Below the pieces are notes generated by a model, which saw only the letters and a program-made list of their open reading frames with translations, did not search any database and had not been told where the DNA came from. DNA of 54,144 nt, taken from positions 1 to 54,144 of the forward strand of contig UQJE01000008.1 in NCBI GenBank assembly GCA_900541345.1, given 5' to 3'. Positions 6,516 to 15,534 of this stretch are shown here, one piece after another (the first letter of the stretch is position 1; every line of letters starts with the position of its first letter). This DNA is from an uncultured Blautia sp. Its GTDB lineage: Bacteria; Bacillota; Clostridia; Lachnospirales; Lachnospiraceae. The translations under genes and the position numbers were made by a program.

Positions 6516-7019
6516 ATGACGTGGACAGAAGAAAAAGGGCAGGAGGAAAAAAGTCTGCAGATGCTTTTCATGGAAATCAGCAGACATTATGCCGGACGCT
6601 GTTTCCAGCAGATTGAAGAACTGGAAATCCATCCCAGTCAGATGCCTTTTATTATGATTTTGAGCAGACGGGATGGGTGTTCGCAGAAGGAAATAGCAGA
6701 ATGTCTTGAAATTAAACCGCCAACTGTGAATGTAAGTATACAGCGTCTTGAAAAATCCGGAATGGTGTGCAGAAGAAAAGATGAGCAGGATCAGCGTATC
6801 ATGCGGGTATATCTCACAGAAAAAGGAAGAGAAACCGTAAAGCGGATTATGAGAAAGGCAGAAGAAATGGAAAAAATTATGTTCCAGGACTTTTCAGAGA
6901 CAGAGCTTTGCCTGTTGAGGCGCTTTTTTGAGCAGATGCTGAGTAATCTTCACAGTATGCCGGGAACACCTTTTGAAAAATGTAAATGTATAAAGAAAGA
7001 GAGGAAAGAGAAATGCTGA
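6516..7019 (+). CDS. MarR-family transcriptional regulator
   Basis: 167 residues from ATG 6516 (GCGAGGTGAAG precedes it; an in-frame ATG at 6435 lies upstream of the promoter). Winged helix-turn-helix in the middle: QMPFIMILSRRDGCSQKEIA, ECLEIKPPTVNVSIQRLEKS, wing with MVCRRKDEQDQRIMRVYLTE. N- and C-terminal helices form the dimer interface. MarR proteins next to ABC exporters usually repress them and respond to the exported drug or a metabolite. The stop codon overlaps the start of the first ABC half (7013), so the three genes form one operon under the palindrome at 6484. Confidence 0.93.
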   Translation: MTWTEEKGQEEKSLQMLFMEISRHYAGRCFQQIEELEIHPSQMPFIMILSRRDGCSQKEIAECLEIKPPTVNVSIQRLEKSGMVCRRKDEQDQRIMRVYLTEKGRETVKRIMRKAEEMEKIMFQDFSETELCLLRRFFEQMLSNLHSMPGTPFEKCKCIKKERKEKC

Positions 7020-9175
7020 AGCTTATGAAATACCTGAAAAAGTCAGTCGGCTCTATTGTTCTTATTATAGGGCTTCTGTTTTTACAGGCATATTGCGACC
7101 TTTCTTTGCCGGATTACACATCAAAGATTATTAATGTGGGAATTCAGCAGAAGGGGATTGAGGATGGAGTACCGGAAAAAATCAGAGAATCTTCTCTTGA
7201 AAATCTGCAACTGTTTATGAGTCAGGAGGATAAAACGGAAATTTCGAATGCCTATAAGCAGGAAGATGGGATTTACGTTCTCCATGACGACATCACAAAG
7301 GAAGAAAGGGAAAACTTAAACGAAATTTTCTGTAAGCCGATGCTTATGCTGTCCGGATTTTCCTCAGACAGTGAGGAGAGTCAGGAGATGAGAAGCCAGA
7401 TGGGGATTCCGGAAGGGGCGGATCCGGCAGAAGTTATGGCACAGCTTCCTCCGGAAGCCCTTGCGGGAATGACAGAGGAGATGGATGAGAAACTGAAAGA
7501 TATGCCGGAATCCATACTGACACAGGCAGCTGTTTCTTATGTATATGAGGAATATGCGGATATGGGGGAAGATGTAGATGTAATCCAGATGAAATATCTT
7601 CTGATGTCCGGCGGAAAAATGCTTTTCATGGCGTTGATCATTATGATGGCAGCCATTTCTGTTACATTTTTATCAGCAAGAGTTGCGGCGTCTCTCGGCC
7701 ATGACCTTCGAAACAGCATTTACAGAAAAGTTATGAGCTTTTCAAGCAGAGAATATCATAAATTTTCCACAGCTTCTCTGATTACCAGAAGCACGAATGA
7801 TGTGCAGCAGGTACAGATGGTTATGGCAATGATCTTCCGAATCGTTTTGTATGCACCGATTCTGGGAATTGGAGGTGTGATACGTGTCCTCCAGACAGAC
7901 GCTTCTATGACATGGATTCTTGGTGTGGCAGTTGTTCTGATTCTGGCAGTGATTATTCTGCTTTTTATGATCGCAATGCCCAAATTTACAAAGCTCCAGA
8001 CTTTAATTGACAGGCTGAACCTTGTATCAAGAGAAATTCTTACAGGTATTCCTGTTATCCGGGCATTTAGCCGGGAAAAACACGAGGAGGAGCGTTTCGA
8101 GGAGGCAAATAAGACGCTGACAAAAACAAACCTTTTTGTAAACCGCTGTATGACTTTTATGATGCCGGTTATGATGTTGATTATGAATGGTGTTTCTGTT
8201 CTTATTATTTACAGCGGCTCTCATGCAGTGGATAATGGAACGATGCAGGTTGGTAATGTTATGGCATTTATCCAGTATGCAATGCAGATCATTATGTCGT
8301 TCTTAATGATTACTGCCATGTCCATTATGCTTCCAAGAGCAAATGTGGCGGCTCTTCGTATTGATGAGATTTTAAAAACAGAAGTTTCTATTAAAGATCC
8401 GGAAAATCCGGAGCATACAAAGGAGGAAGCAAAAGGAACTGTAGAATTTAACCATGTTTCCTTTGCTTATCCGGAGGCTGGAGAAAACGTTCTTACGGAT
8501 ATTCATTTTAAGGCAAAAAAAGGCGAGACGGTAGCCATTATCGGAAGTACGGGAAGCGGAAAGAGTACGCTTGTGAATCTGATTCCCAGATTTTACGATG
8601 TGACAGAAGGATCTGTTTCCGTAGATGGCGTAGATGTGCGTGATATGTCGCAGAAAGAGCTTAGAGACTGCATTGGTTATGTGCCGCAGAAAGGTGTTCT
8701 TTTCTCCGGAACGATCGATTCGAACATCCGTTATGGAAAAACAGATATTTCAGAAGAAGAAGTAAAAACAGCAGCACGGATCGCGCAGGCGCAGGATTTT
8801 ATCGAGGAAAAACCAAAAGGGTACCATTCCCCTATCGCACAGGGAGGAACAAACGTATCCGGCGGCCAGAAGCAGCGCCTTTCGATTGCAAGAGCCATTG
8901 CGAAGAAACCGGAAATCTTTATTTTTGACGACAGTTTTTCCGCTCTTGACTTTAAAACAGACAGCAGACTTCGCAGCGCATTAAAAGAGCATACAAAAGA
9001 TGCCACAACAATTATAGTGGCGCAGCGTATCAGCACAATTTTACATGCAGACAGGATTATTGTACTGGATGATGGTCATATGGCAGGAATGGGAACCCAT
9101 GCAGAGCTTATGAAAAACTGCGAGGTTTACCGCCAGATTGCGATGTCTCAGTTATCAGAGGAGGAATTGGCATGA
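7013..9175 (+). CDS. ABC exporter half, degenerate-site subunit
   Basis: 720 residues from ATG 7013 (GAGGAAAGAG just before it), overlapping the marR stop. Six-TM exporter domain, then NBD with Walker A GSTGSGKST (about 511), signature VSGGQKQ (about 615) and Walker B IFIFDDSFSALD. The residue after the Walker B Asp is Asp, not the catalytic Glu, and the switch position is Gln (VAQRIST), not His: hallmarks of the inactive-site half of heterodimeric exporters (LmrC, BmrC, TM287 type). Unusually, about 165 residues lie between the first TM helix (16-36) and the second (about 205-225), forming an acidic external domain. Pairs with the next gene (4-base overlap). Substrate unknown; probably a lipophilic drug, lipid or peptide. 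Confidence 0.93.
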   Translation: MLKLMKYLKKSVGSIVLIIGLLFLQAYCDLSLPDYTSKIINVGIQQKGIEDGVPEKIRESSLENLQLFMSQEDKTEISNAYKQEDGIYVLHDDITKEERENLNEIFCKPMLMLSGFSSDSEESQEMRSQMGIPEGADPAEVMAQLPPEALAGMTEEMDEKLKDMPESILTQAAVSYVYEEYADMGEDVDVIQMKYLLMSGGKMLFMALIIMMAAISVTFLSARVAASLGHDLRNSIYRKVMSFSSREYHKFSTASLITRSTNDVQQVQMVMAMIFRIVLYAPILGIGGVIRVLQTDASMTWILGVAVVLILAVIILLFMIAMPKFTKLQTLIDRLNLVSREILTGIPVIRAFSREKHEEERFEEANKTLTKTNLFVNRCMTFMMPVMMLIMNGVSVLIIYSGSHAVDNGTMQVGNVMAFIQYAMQIIMSFLMITAMSIMLPRANVAALRIDEILKTEVSIKDPENPEHTKEEAKGTVEFNHVSFAYPEAGENVLTDIHFKAKKGETVAIIGSTGSGKSTLVNLIPRFYDVTEGSVSVDGVDVRDMSQKELRDCIGYVPQKGVLFSGTIDSNIRYGKTDISEEEVKTAARIAQAQDFIEEKPKGYHSPIAQGGTNVSGGQKQRLSIARAIAKKPEIFIFDDSFSALDFKTDSRLRSALKEHTKDATTIIVAQRISTILHADRIIVLDDGHMAGMGTHAELMKNCEVYRQIAMSQLSEEELA

Positions 9176-11007
9176 GTGAGCAGAAAAGAAGAGGTCCTAT
9201 GGGGCATGGGCATGGAATGGCTGCCGGAGAAAAAGCCAAGGACTTCAAAGGTTCTATGAAAAAGCTTTTTAAATATATGGAGCATTATAAATTTCGGTTT
9301 GCCATAATGTTTGTGTTTGCAGTCGCAGGAACGGTGTTCAGCATTGTGGGACCGAAGATTCTGGGAAAGGCGACAACGGAGCTGTTTAATGGTCTTGTGG
9401 CAAAGGTAAACGGAACAGGAGGAATCAATTTTGAAAAAATCGGAATGATTCTTCTGTGGACACTTGGTCTTTACCTGGTAAGTTCCCTGTTTTCTCTGAT
9501 TCAGGGCTTTGTTATGACAGGAATTTCCAATGACGTGACCTACAGTCTGCGTAAAGATATTTCAAAGAAGATGAACCGTCTTCCTATGAATTATTACGAG
9601 AGCCGTACAAACGGAGAAATTCTTTCCAGAATCACCAATGATGTGGATACGCTCCAAATGAGTTTAAATCAGAGTATGACACAGCTTATTACATCTGTGA
9701 CAACTCTGATCGGAGTATTTATCATGATGCTTTCCATCAATGTGTGGATGACAGTTGCCGCAGTTTTAATTCTGCCTGTTTCCATGTTTATTATTCAGAA
9801 GGTCATGAAACATTCTCAGAAATATTTCCAGGCACAGCAGAAATATCTTGGAGAAGTAAATGGTCAGATTGAAGAGAATTTCGGCGGACATAACGTAGTA
9901 AAGGTATTTAATAAAGAAAATGACGTTGTAGAAGAATTTGAGAAAGATAATAAAAAGCTCTATGAATCGGCATGGAAATCTCAGTTTTTCTCAGGTATGA
10001 TGATGCCGGTTATGCAGTTTGTAGGAAATCTGGGGTACGTGATGGTTGCTCTTTTAGGCGGAGTGTTTACTATTAAAGGAAGTATTGAGGTTGGAGACAT
10101 TCAGTCTTTTTTCCAGTACATTCGAAACTTTACACAGCCGATTCAGCAGATTGCCCAGGTAGTAAACCTTTTGCAGTCCTCAGCGGCAGCTTCGGAGCGT
10201 GTGTTTGAATTTCTGGAGGAGCCGGAGGAAGACCAGACAGTGGAAAATGCGGCAGATATTACAAAACTTTCCGGAAATGTGGAATTTAATCATGTAAAAT
10301 TCGGCTATAATCCGGATAAGATTATTATTCATGACTTTTCAGCAGATATTAAAGATGGACAGAAAATCGCTATCGTTGGTCCTACAGGAGCAGGAAAGAC
10401 AACTATGGTAAAGCTTCTTATGCGTTTTTATGATATTAACGGAGGAAGCATTTCCATTGACGGACATAATGTAAAAGACTTCAACAGAAGCGAACTTCGT
10501 GAAATGTTCGGCATGGTGCTTCAGGATACCTGGCTGTTTTCCGGAACAATCAGGGAAAACATAAGATACGGACGTCTTGATGCGACAGATGAAGAAGTAG
10601 TTGCAGCAGCAAAGGCTGCTCATATCCATAACTTTATTATGCAGCAGCCGGGCGGTTATGATATGGTTCTTGATGAGGAGACAAGTAATATTTCTCAGGG
10701 ACAGAAACAGCTTCTTACCATTGCGAGAGCCATTCTTGCGGATAACAGAATCCTTATTCTTGACGAGGCAACTTCCTCTGTTGATACGAGGACAGAAATG
10801 CAGATTCAGAAAGCAATGGATAACCTTATGAAGGGAAGAACAAGCTTTGTGATTGCCCATCGTTTGTCCACGATCAAAGATGCAGATTTGATTCTTGTTA
10901 TGAAGGATGGAGATATTATTGAGCAGGGAAATCATGAGGAGCTTTTAAAAGCAGGAGGATTTTACGCGGATCTTTATAACAGCCAGTTTGAAAAAGCAGG
11001 TGCGTAA
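9172..11007 (+). CDS. ABC exporter half, catalytic-site subunit
   Basis: 611 residues; ATGA overlap with its partner. A Gly/His-rich start (RRGPMGHGHGMAAGEKAK) precedes six TM helices and an NBD with Walker A GPTGAGKTT (about 403), Walker B ILILDEATSSVD with the catalytic Glu, and switch His (VIAHRLST). Its own signature is altered, ISQGQKQ instead of LSGGQ. Because each ATP site uses the Walker motifs of one half and the signature of the other, this altered signature completes the degenerate site of the partner, while its canonical Walker B works with the partner's good VSGGQ. This is the asymmetric design of LmrCD/BmrCD-type multidrug exporters. Confidence 0.94.
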   Translation: MSEQKRRGPMGHGHGMAAGEKAKDFKGSMKKLFKYMEHYKFRFAIMFVFAVAGTVFSIVGPKILGKATTELFNGLVAKVNGTGGINFEKIGMILLWTLGLYLVSSLFSLIQGFVMTGISNDVTYSLRKDISKKMNRLPMNYYESRTNGEILSRITNDVDTLQMSLNQSMTQLITSVTTLIGVFIMMLSINVWMTVAAVLILPVSMFIIQKVMKHSQKYFQAQQKYLGEVNGQIEENFGGHNVVKVFNKENDVVEEFEKDNKKLYESAWKSQFFSGMMMPVMQFVGNLGYVMVALLGGVFTIKGSIEVGDIQSFFQYIRNFTQPIQQIAQVVNLLQSSAAASERVFEFLEEPEEDQTVENAADITKLSGNVEFNHVKFGYNPDKIIIHDFSADIKDGQKIAIVGPTGAGKTTMVKLLMRFYDINGGSISIDGHNVKDFNRSELREMFGMVLQDTWLFSGTIRENIRYGRLDATDEEVVAAAKAAHIHNFIMQQPGGYDMVLDEETSNISQGQKQLLTIARAILADNRILILDEATSSVDTRTEMQIQKAMDNLMKGRTSFVIAHRLSTIKDADLILVMKDGDIIEQGNHEELLKAGGFYADLYNSQFEKAGA

Positions 11008-11010
11008 TAC

Positions 11011-11039
11011 TATACATTTGGGGCGGTCTGGTATATAAT
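11011..11039 (+). promoter_or_regulatory. Probable promoter of ybjQ-helD
   Basis: TATACA (11011-11016), 17 bases, TATAAT (11034-11039). The perfect -10 box lies 32 bases before the ybjQ start, so ybjQ is probably not dependent on the ABC operon. Confidence 0.5.
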
Positions 11040-11070
11040 ATCAGAAATAAATATTCAGGAGGATAAGGTT

Positions 11071-11391
11071 ATGATTATTACAACCACACCGTCCATAGAA
11101 GGAAAAGAAATCCGGGAATACAGAGGAATCGTATTTGGAGAGGTAGTTTCCGGAGTGAATTTTGTAAAAGATTTTGCAGCAAGTCTTTCTGATATGTTTG
11201 GAGGACGTTCCAACACATACGAGGATGAACTGGTAAATGCGAGAACGAGAGCTCTGGCAGAAATGGAAGCGCGGGCAGTGCAGCTGGGAGCCAACGCAGT
11301 GGTAGGCGTTGATATTGATTATGAGGTGCTTGGTTCCGGAAACGGAATGCTGATGGTAACCGTAAGCGGTACAGCTGTGGTTGCTGTGTAG
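11071..11391 (+). CDS. YbjQ/UPF0145 heavy-metal-binding-domain-like protein
   Basis: 106 residues, the full length of the UPF0145 (YbjQ) family. Family marks: start IITTTPSIEGKEIREYRGIV with FGEVVSGVNFVKDFAASLSD, the charged helix ARTRALAEMEARAVQLGANA, and the end VVGVDIDYEVLG, then VTVSGTAV. Members form pentameric rings; a role in metal binding has been proposed by name only, and the function is unknown. AGGAGGATAAGG precedes the ATG. The helD gene follows after 7 bases. Confidence 0.9.
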   Translation: MIITTTPSIEGKEIREYRGIVFGEVVSGVNFVKDFAASLSDMFGGRSNTYEDELVNARTRALAEMEARAVQLGANAVVGVDIDYEVLGSGNGMLMVTVSGTAVVAV

Positions 11392-11398
11392 GTGCTGT

Positions 11399-13450
11399 AT
11401 GAGTTCAGAAAATAAACAGGAAACAGGAAGTGCATTTCTTGAATTTGTTCTTCAGAAGCTTGAAAAAAGAGTGGAAGAAGTAAGTCTTTCTCTGGAAGAG
11501 GGACAGAAGGAAATTCAGGGAATGCACGAATATTACTGGGAAAACTATACGGAGATGGACCAGTACGGATATGAGGATTACGATAACCAGCAGGCTTTAT
11601 TTCATCAGGTAAATGCCAATCAGCAGCAGCTTCTTTTGAAACAGCGTTTTATAAAAATGATGGATTCTCCGTTTTTCGGGAGAGTAGATTTTGTATATGA
11701 AGGCGAGGAAGAGCCGGAAACTTTTTATATTGGTATCGGAAATTTTTCAGAGCGCACAGGGCAGACGCCTCTTATTTACGATTGGAGAGCGCCGGTGAGC
11801 GGACTTTTTTACGATTACGATAAAGGTCCTGCGAAGTATGAAGCTCCAGTAGGAGAGCTTACCGGAGAAATTACATCCAAGTGGCAGTACAAAATCCGCA
11901 GCGGAAAAATGGTGTATGAGTTTGAGAGTGATGTAAAAATTGATGATGAGATTCTTGCGGCAGAGCTTGGAAGCACCGGTGAGGTACAGCTTAAAAATAT
12001 TATCCGCACCATACAGAAAGAACAAAATGCCATTATTCGTAATACAAAAGACAGGATTCTTGTGATTCAGGGGGCGGCAGGAAGCGGAAAGACTTCCGTT
12101 GCGCTTCACAGGATTGCCTATCTTCTCTATCACGACAGAAAAAATCTGAAATCCTCAGATATTTTAATTTTATCTCCAAACAGTGTATTTTCCGATTATA
12201 TTTCACATATTCTTCCGGAACTGGGAGAAGAAAATATACGGGAAATGAGCTTTGATCTTTTTGCCTACAAAGAGCTTAAGGATGTGGCAGCAGACTGTGA
12301 GGACAGATACGATCAGATAGAAAAGAATCTTAAGTTTCCGTTTCTGGCAGATTCTTTAAAGGAAAAGGAGACAGGGGAATTTACAGATAAAATAGAAGGC
12401 TTTCTTCTGGAACTGGAGGACAGTCTTATGAATTTCCGTGATGTGGAATACCGAGGTTTTGTAAAAACAGAAAAAGAGATCATTTCTCTTTTTTATTTTA
12501 AGTTTACAGATATTCCACTTTTGTCCAGAATGGACGCTGTGGCGGAATATTTTATTGACGAGGTGGAGACACTGAGAAACAGAGATATGGAGGAGGAAGA
12601 GCGGGAGGCTGTAAAAGAAAAGTTTCGAAGAATGTATGAGACGAGAGATGTGTACGTTCTTTACAATCGTTTTCTTGCGGCATCCGGATTTTCCATGCTC
12701 CCGAAAGTCCCCATTGAAAAGAGAAAGCTTCCATATGAAGATGTATATCCTGTTTTGTATTTCAAGTATCGCCTTTTAAGCAGGCAGGCGAAGGAAAATA
12801 TCAGGCATCTTGTAGTAGATGAAATGCAGGATTATTCCAGACTGCAGTATAAAATTCTTCAGATGCTGTTTCCGTGTCGAATGACAATTCTGGGAGACAG
12901 GGCGCAGACGATGGAGGACAGAATACAGGACGTGACGACTTTCCTTCCTGAAATTTTTGGAAGAGATATTCGCACGATTTATATGAATAAAAGCTACCGC
13001 AATACGGTGGAGATTGCTTCTTATGCAAACAGCCTTGCCGGAATTGAAGGGATGGATTTATTTGAACGTCACGGAAAACCGGTAGAGAGACAGGAAGCAG
13101 TTTCTTTAAAAGAAGCTGCGGAAAAAATTGCAAAAGAGGTAAAAGCAGGAGAAACCTACGAGACGGAAGCTGTGATTCTTCCCAATGAGGAAAGTGCGTC
13201 TCTTTTTTCTTCTCTTTTGAGCGAAAGTTTGGGCGAGAAGGTTTCCTATCTTCACAGGGACAGCCGGAAATTCGAAAAAGGACTTACTGTCACTACATTT
13301 TATCTTGCAAAAGGACTGGAGTTTGACCGTGTATTTTCTGTCTTTCCAAAAGAAGAGGAAGGTGCTCTGTTTCGACAGGGAAGATATATTGCGGCAACGA
13401 GAGCACTCCATGAACTTCATGTGTATGAAATAAGAGATTTACAGCAATGA
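11399..13450 (+). CDS. helD: HelD-like UvrD/Rep superfamily 1 helicase
   Basis: 683 residues from ATG 11399. An N-terminal acidic coiled coil (about 10-75: FVLQKLEKRVEEVSLSLEEG) precedes the helicase core, as in HelD, which pushes stalled RNA polymerase off DNA. Conserved HelD start of domain 1A: RTGQTPLIYDWRAPVSGLFY; Walker A GAAGSGKTSVALHR (about 225); motif II VVDEMQDYS (Asp-Glu); late motif TVTTFYLAKGLEFDRVF. B. subtilis HelD is about 770 residues, so this is a somewhat shorter version. The start lacks a strong ribosome binding site (GTAGGTGCTGT), and it lies 7 bases behind ybjQ, suggesting coupled translation. HelD role is inferred from domain order. Confidence 0.8.
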   Translation: MSSENKQETGSAFLEFVLQKLEKRVEEVSLSLEEGQKEIQGMHEYYWENYTEMDQYGYEDYDNQQALFHQVNANQQQLLLKQRFIKMMDSPFFGRVDFVYEGEEEPETFYIGIGNFSERTGQTPLIYDWRAPVSGLFYDYDKGPAKYEAPVGELTGEITSKWQYKIRSGKMVYEFESDVKIDDEILAAELGSTGEVQLKNIIRTIQKEQNAIIRNTKDRILVIQGAAGSGKTSVALHRIAYLLYHDRKNLKSSDILILSPNSVFSDYISHILPELGEENIREMSFDLFAYKELKDVAADCEDRYDQIEKNLKFPFLADSLKEKETGEFTDKIEGFLLELEDSLMNFRDVEYRGFVKTEKEIISLFYFKFTDIPLLSRMDAVAEYFIDEVETLRNRDMEEEEREAVKEKFRRMYETRDVYVLYNRFLAASGFSMLPKVPIEKRKLPYEDVYPVLYFKYRLLSRQAKENIRHLVVDEMQDYSRLQYKILQMLFPCRMTILGDRAQTMEDRIQDVTTFLPEIFGRDIRTIYMNKSYRNTVEIASYANSLAGIEGMDLFERHGKPVERQEAVSLKEAAEKIAKEVKAGETYETEAVILPNEESASLFSSLLSESLGEKVSYLHRDSRKFEKGLTVTTFYLAKGLEFDRVFSVFPKEEEGALFRQGRYIAATRALHELHVYEIRDLQQ

Positions 13451-13526
13451 TATGATGTTATGCTAATATAAAGGAAGTGAATATAACAGTTCATAGTTAT
13501 TTCATAAACAGACAAGGGAAATTTCA

Positions 13527-13555
13527 TTGACAAGTCTGTAATAGAATTGTAAAAT
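13527..13555 (+). promoter_or_regulatory. Promoter of the lipoprotein gene
   Basis: TTGACA (13527-13532), 17 bases, TAAAAT (13550-13555), 43 bases before the start codon. Close to the vegetative consensus. Confidence 0.75.
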
Positions 13556-13597
13556 ATATTCCAAGGAACTTTATGAGACGAATAAAAGGAGGATACC

Positions 13598-14614
13598 ATG
13601 AAGAATAAAAAGGTACTTGCAATGCTGGTGATGACCGTGGCACTTTCAGGCGTTCTGACTGCCTGCGGGTTTGGCGGAGATGAACCGGAGGAACAGGTAG
13701 TTGTGGAGGCGACTCCTACTCCAGAACCGACTGAGGCTCCAAAGCCTACAGCAACTCCGGCACCTGCAGATGGACAGAATACAACATATACATCAAAAGA
13801 TAAGAGTATTGCGATTAAGCTTCCGGACGCAACCTGGGCAAATAAATCAGATGAAGAAAATCTGGTAAGCTTTGAGTCACCGGATCAGGGCAAAATTGTG
13901 ATTACCCATGGAAAAGGTGAGGAAGATATGTCCTCTGCTGTAATTCCAAGTACAGAGGATATGGCAAATTCACTTGAGAAGGCTGCAGGTTTGTCTCCTG
14001 CAAGTGAGTATGAGATTCAGAATTATACAGCAAGCGATGTAAATGGAGTAAATGTTTATTCCTATAATGTAAAATATCACAAACCAGAAAAAACAGATGG
14101 AGTGATATGGACTGTAAAACGTGTTTATGCAAACGACGGAGAGTTTTATAATATTGAAGCATCCATTAAGAAAGACGATGAGAATCTTCTGAAAAAACTG
14201 CAGGATACTGTGGCAAGTTTCCAGATTTTAGGTGATTCATCTCTTAAGAGCGCCGCGCCGCAGCAGGCAGAGGGAAATACGGATGGAAGCACCTCCGCTG
14301 AAGGGCAGACAGGAGAAGGAACATCAGACAGCACCTCTTCAGGGGAAGGAACATCAGAGGGAAGTTCTTCCGGCACAACAAATTCCGGTGGCTTTACAGA
14401 CGCACAGCTCAGTGATACAAGTCAGACAAGAACGATTTACCGCAATTCCGACGGACAGCCGCTTGTTATTTTCCCGGATGCTAACGGAAACTGGGTAGAC
14501 AAAGATGGAAACAGCTACCGTTTTGCAAATGATGAAGACGTATATGATCAGAACGATGTAGATTATTATTATCATGGAGAAGCAGCAGACGTATATTATA
14601 TGCCTGTACAGTAA
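13598..14614 (+). CDS. Secreted lipoprotein of unknown function
   Basis: 338 residues. Signal peptide with lipobox: MKNKKVLAMLVMTVALSGVL then TACGFGG, so Cys at about 23 is the lipidated residue. A Pro/Thr-rich linker (TPTPEPTEAPKPTATPAPA) leads to a folded domain (about 60-205) with alternating strands, resembling PsbP/DUF1795-like surface lipoproteins, but I cannot assign a family. A Ser/Gly/Thr/Glu-rich low-complexity linker (about 220-265) follows and a C-terminal Asp/Tyr-rich piece (DQNDVDYYYHGEAADVYYMP). Own promoter at 13527, ATG behind GGAGG. It probably sits on the outer face of the membrane. Confidence 0.85.
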   Translation: MKNKKVLAMLVMTVALSGVLTACGFGGDEPEEQVVVEATPTPEPTEAPKPTATPAPADGQNTTYTSKDKSIAIKLPDATWANKSDEENLVSFESPDQGKIVITHGKGEEDMSSAVIPSTEDMANSLEKAAGLSPASEYEIQNYTASDVNGVNVYSYNVKYHKPEKTDGVIWTVKRVYANDGEFYNIEASIKKDDENLLKKLQDTVASFQILGDSSLKSAAPQQAEGNTDGSTSAEGQTGEGTSDSTSSGEGTSEGSSSGTTNSGGFTDAQLSDTSQTRTIYRNSDGQPLVIFPDANGNWVDKDGNSYRFANDEDVYDQNDVDYYYHGEAADVYYMPVQ

Positions 14615-14687
14615 TTGCAGAAATGCGTAGAAGATGCTGCGCTGCAGTACGTATTTCGCAGCAAGGACGCCGGAGCGTTCTTGAATC

Positions 14688-14726
14688 AGAGAGTTCGGCT
14701 TTTGTCGAACTCTCTTTGCGATTTTT
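14688..14726 (+). terminator. Terminator after the lipoprotein gene
   Basis: AGAGAGTTCG (14688-14697) and CGAACTCTCT (14706-14715) form a perfect 10-bp stem with an 8-base loop, followed by TTGCGATTTTT. Confidence 0.65.
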
Positions 14727-14764
14727 AAGAACCTGTGGTATGATGGTTGGCGGAGGAATGAAAA

Positions 14765-15529
14765 ATGGAAGCATATGGAGAATTTGCCAGAGTCTACGAT
14801 ATTTTTATGGATAATGTAGATTATGACGCCTGGGCGTCTTATCTTACAAAAAGTCTGAAAGAGTACGGTGTGTGTGACGGTCTTGTTCTTGAACTGGGCT
14901 GTGGGACAGGAACTATGACAGAGCTTCTTGCAGAATCAGGATACGATATGATCGGTGTGGATAATGCGGAAGAAATGCTTGCAGAAGCAATGGAAAAAAG
15001 AGAGGAATCGGGACACGATATTTTATATCTTCTTCAGGATATGGAGGAGTTTGAACTGTACGGAACGGTACGTGCAGTGATAAGCGTGTGCGACAGTTTG
15101 AACTATATAACGGAGGAAGAAGACCTTCTTCACGTTTTTTCCCTGGTAAATAATTATCTCGACCCCAAAGGTACTTTTATCTTTGATATGAATACGGTAT
15201 ATAAATACAGGGAAATGCTGGGAAATACTACAATAGCAGAGAATAGGGAAGAGGGAAGTTTTATCTGGGAAAACGAGTATGACGAAGAAACAGGAATGAA
15301 CGTTTACGGATTAACTCTTTTCCTTCCAAGAGAAGACGGGCTTTACGAAAAAACAGAAGAGGTTCATTACCAGAAAGCATATTCGGAAGAAAAAATAAAA
15401 GAGCTCCTTGAAAAGGCGGGTATGGAAGTTATAGCCGTTTATGACGCCTATACGAAAAATCCGCCATCTGCGGAAAGCGGAAGGCTTACATTTGTGGCAA
15501 GGGAGCATGGAAAAACAGAACAGGAGTGA
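14765..15529 (+). CDS. SAM-dependent class I methyltransferase
   Basis: 254 residues. Motif I LVLELGCGTGTMTELLAESG at about 40-59 with the acidic end of strand 2 (IGVDNAEEML), and a later VRAVISVCDSLNYI (motif IV/post region). The start EFARVYDIFMDNVDYDAWAS is the usual opening of small-molecule methyltransferases of the Methyltransf_25 type in Clostridia. Substrate unknown. ATG 14765 behind GGCGGAGG. It is followed by hslO, whose start lies 5 bases after its stop, so the two are likely cotranscribed with nadE. Confidence 0.88.
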   Translation: MEAYGEFARVYDIFMDNVDYDAWASYLTKSLKEYGVCDGLVLELGCGTGTMTELLAESGYDMIGVDNAEEMLAEAMEKREESGHDILYLLQDMEEFELYGTVRAVISVCDSLNYITEEEDLLHVFSLVNNYLDPKGTFIFDMNTVYKYREMLGNTTIAENREEGSFIWENEYDEETGMNVYGLTLFLPREDGLYEKTEEVHYQKAYSEEKIKELLEKAGMEVIAVYDAYTKNPPSAESGRLTFVAREHGKTEQE

Positions 15530-15534
15530 AATAT

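Noticed and set aside
14700..14712. TTGTCGAA looks like a Spo0A box (TGTCGAA)
   Set aside because: It lies inside the perfect terminator stem after the lipoprotein gene and no promoter is near it; the match is explained by the stem.
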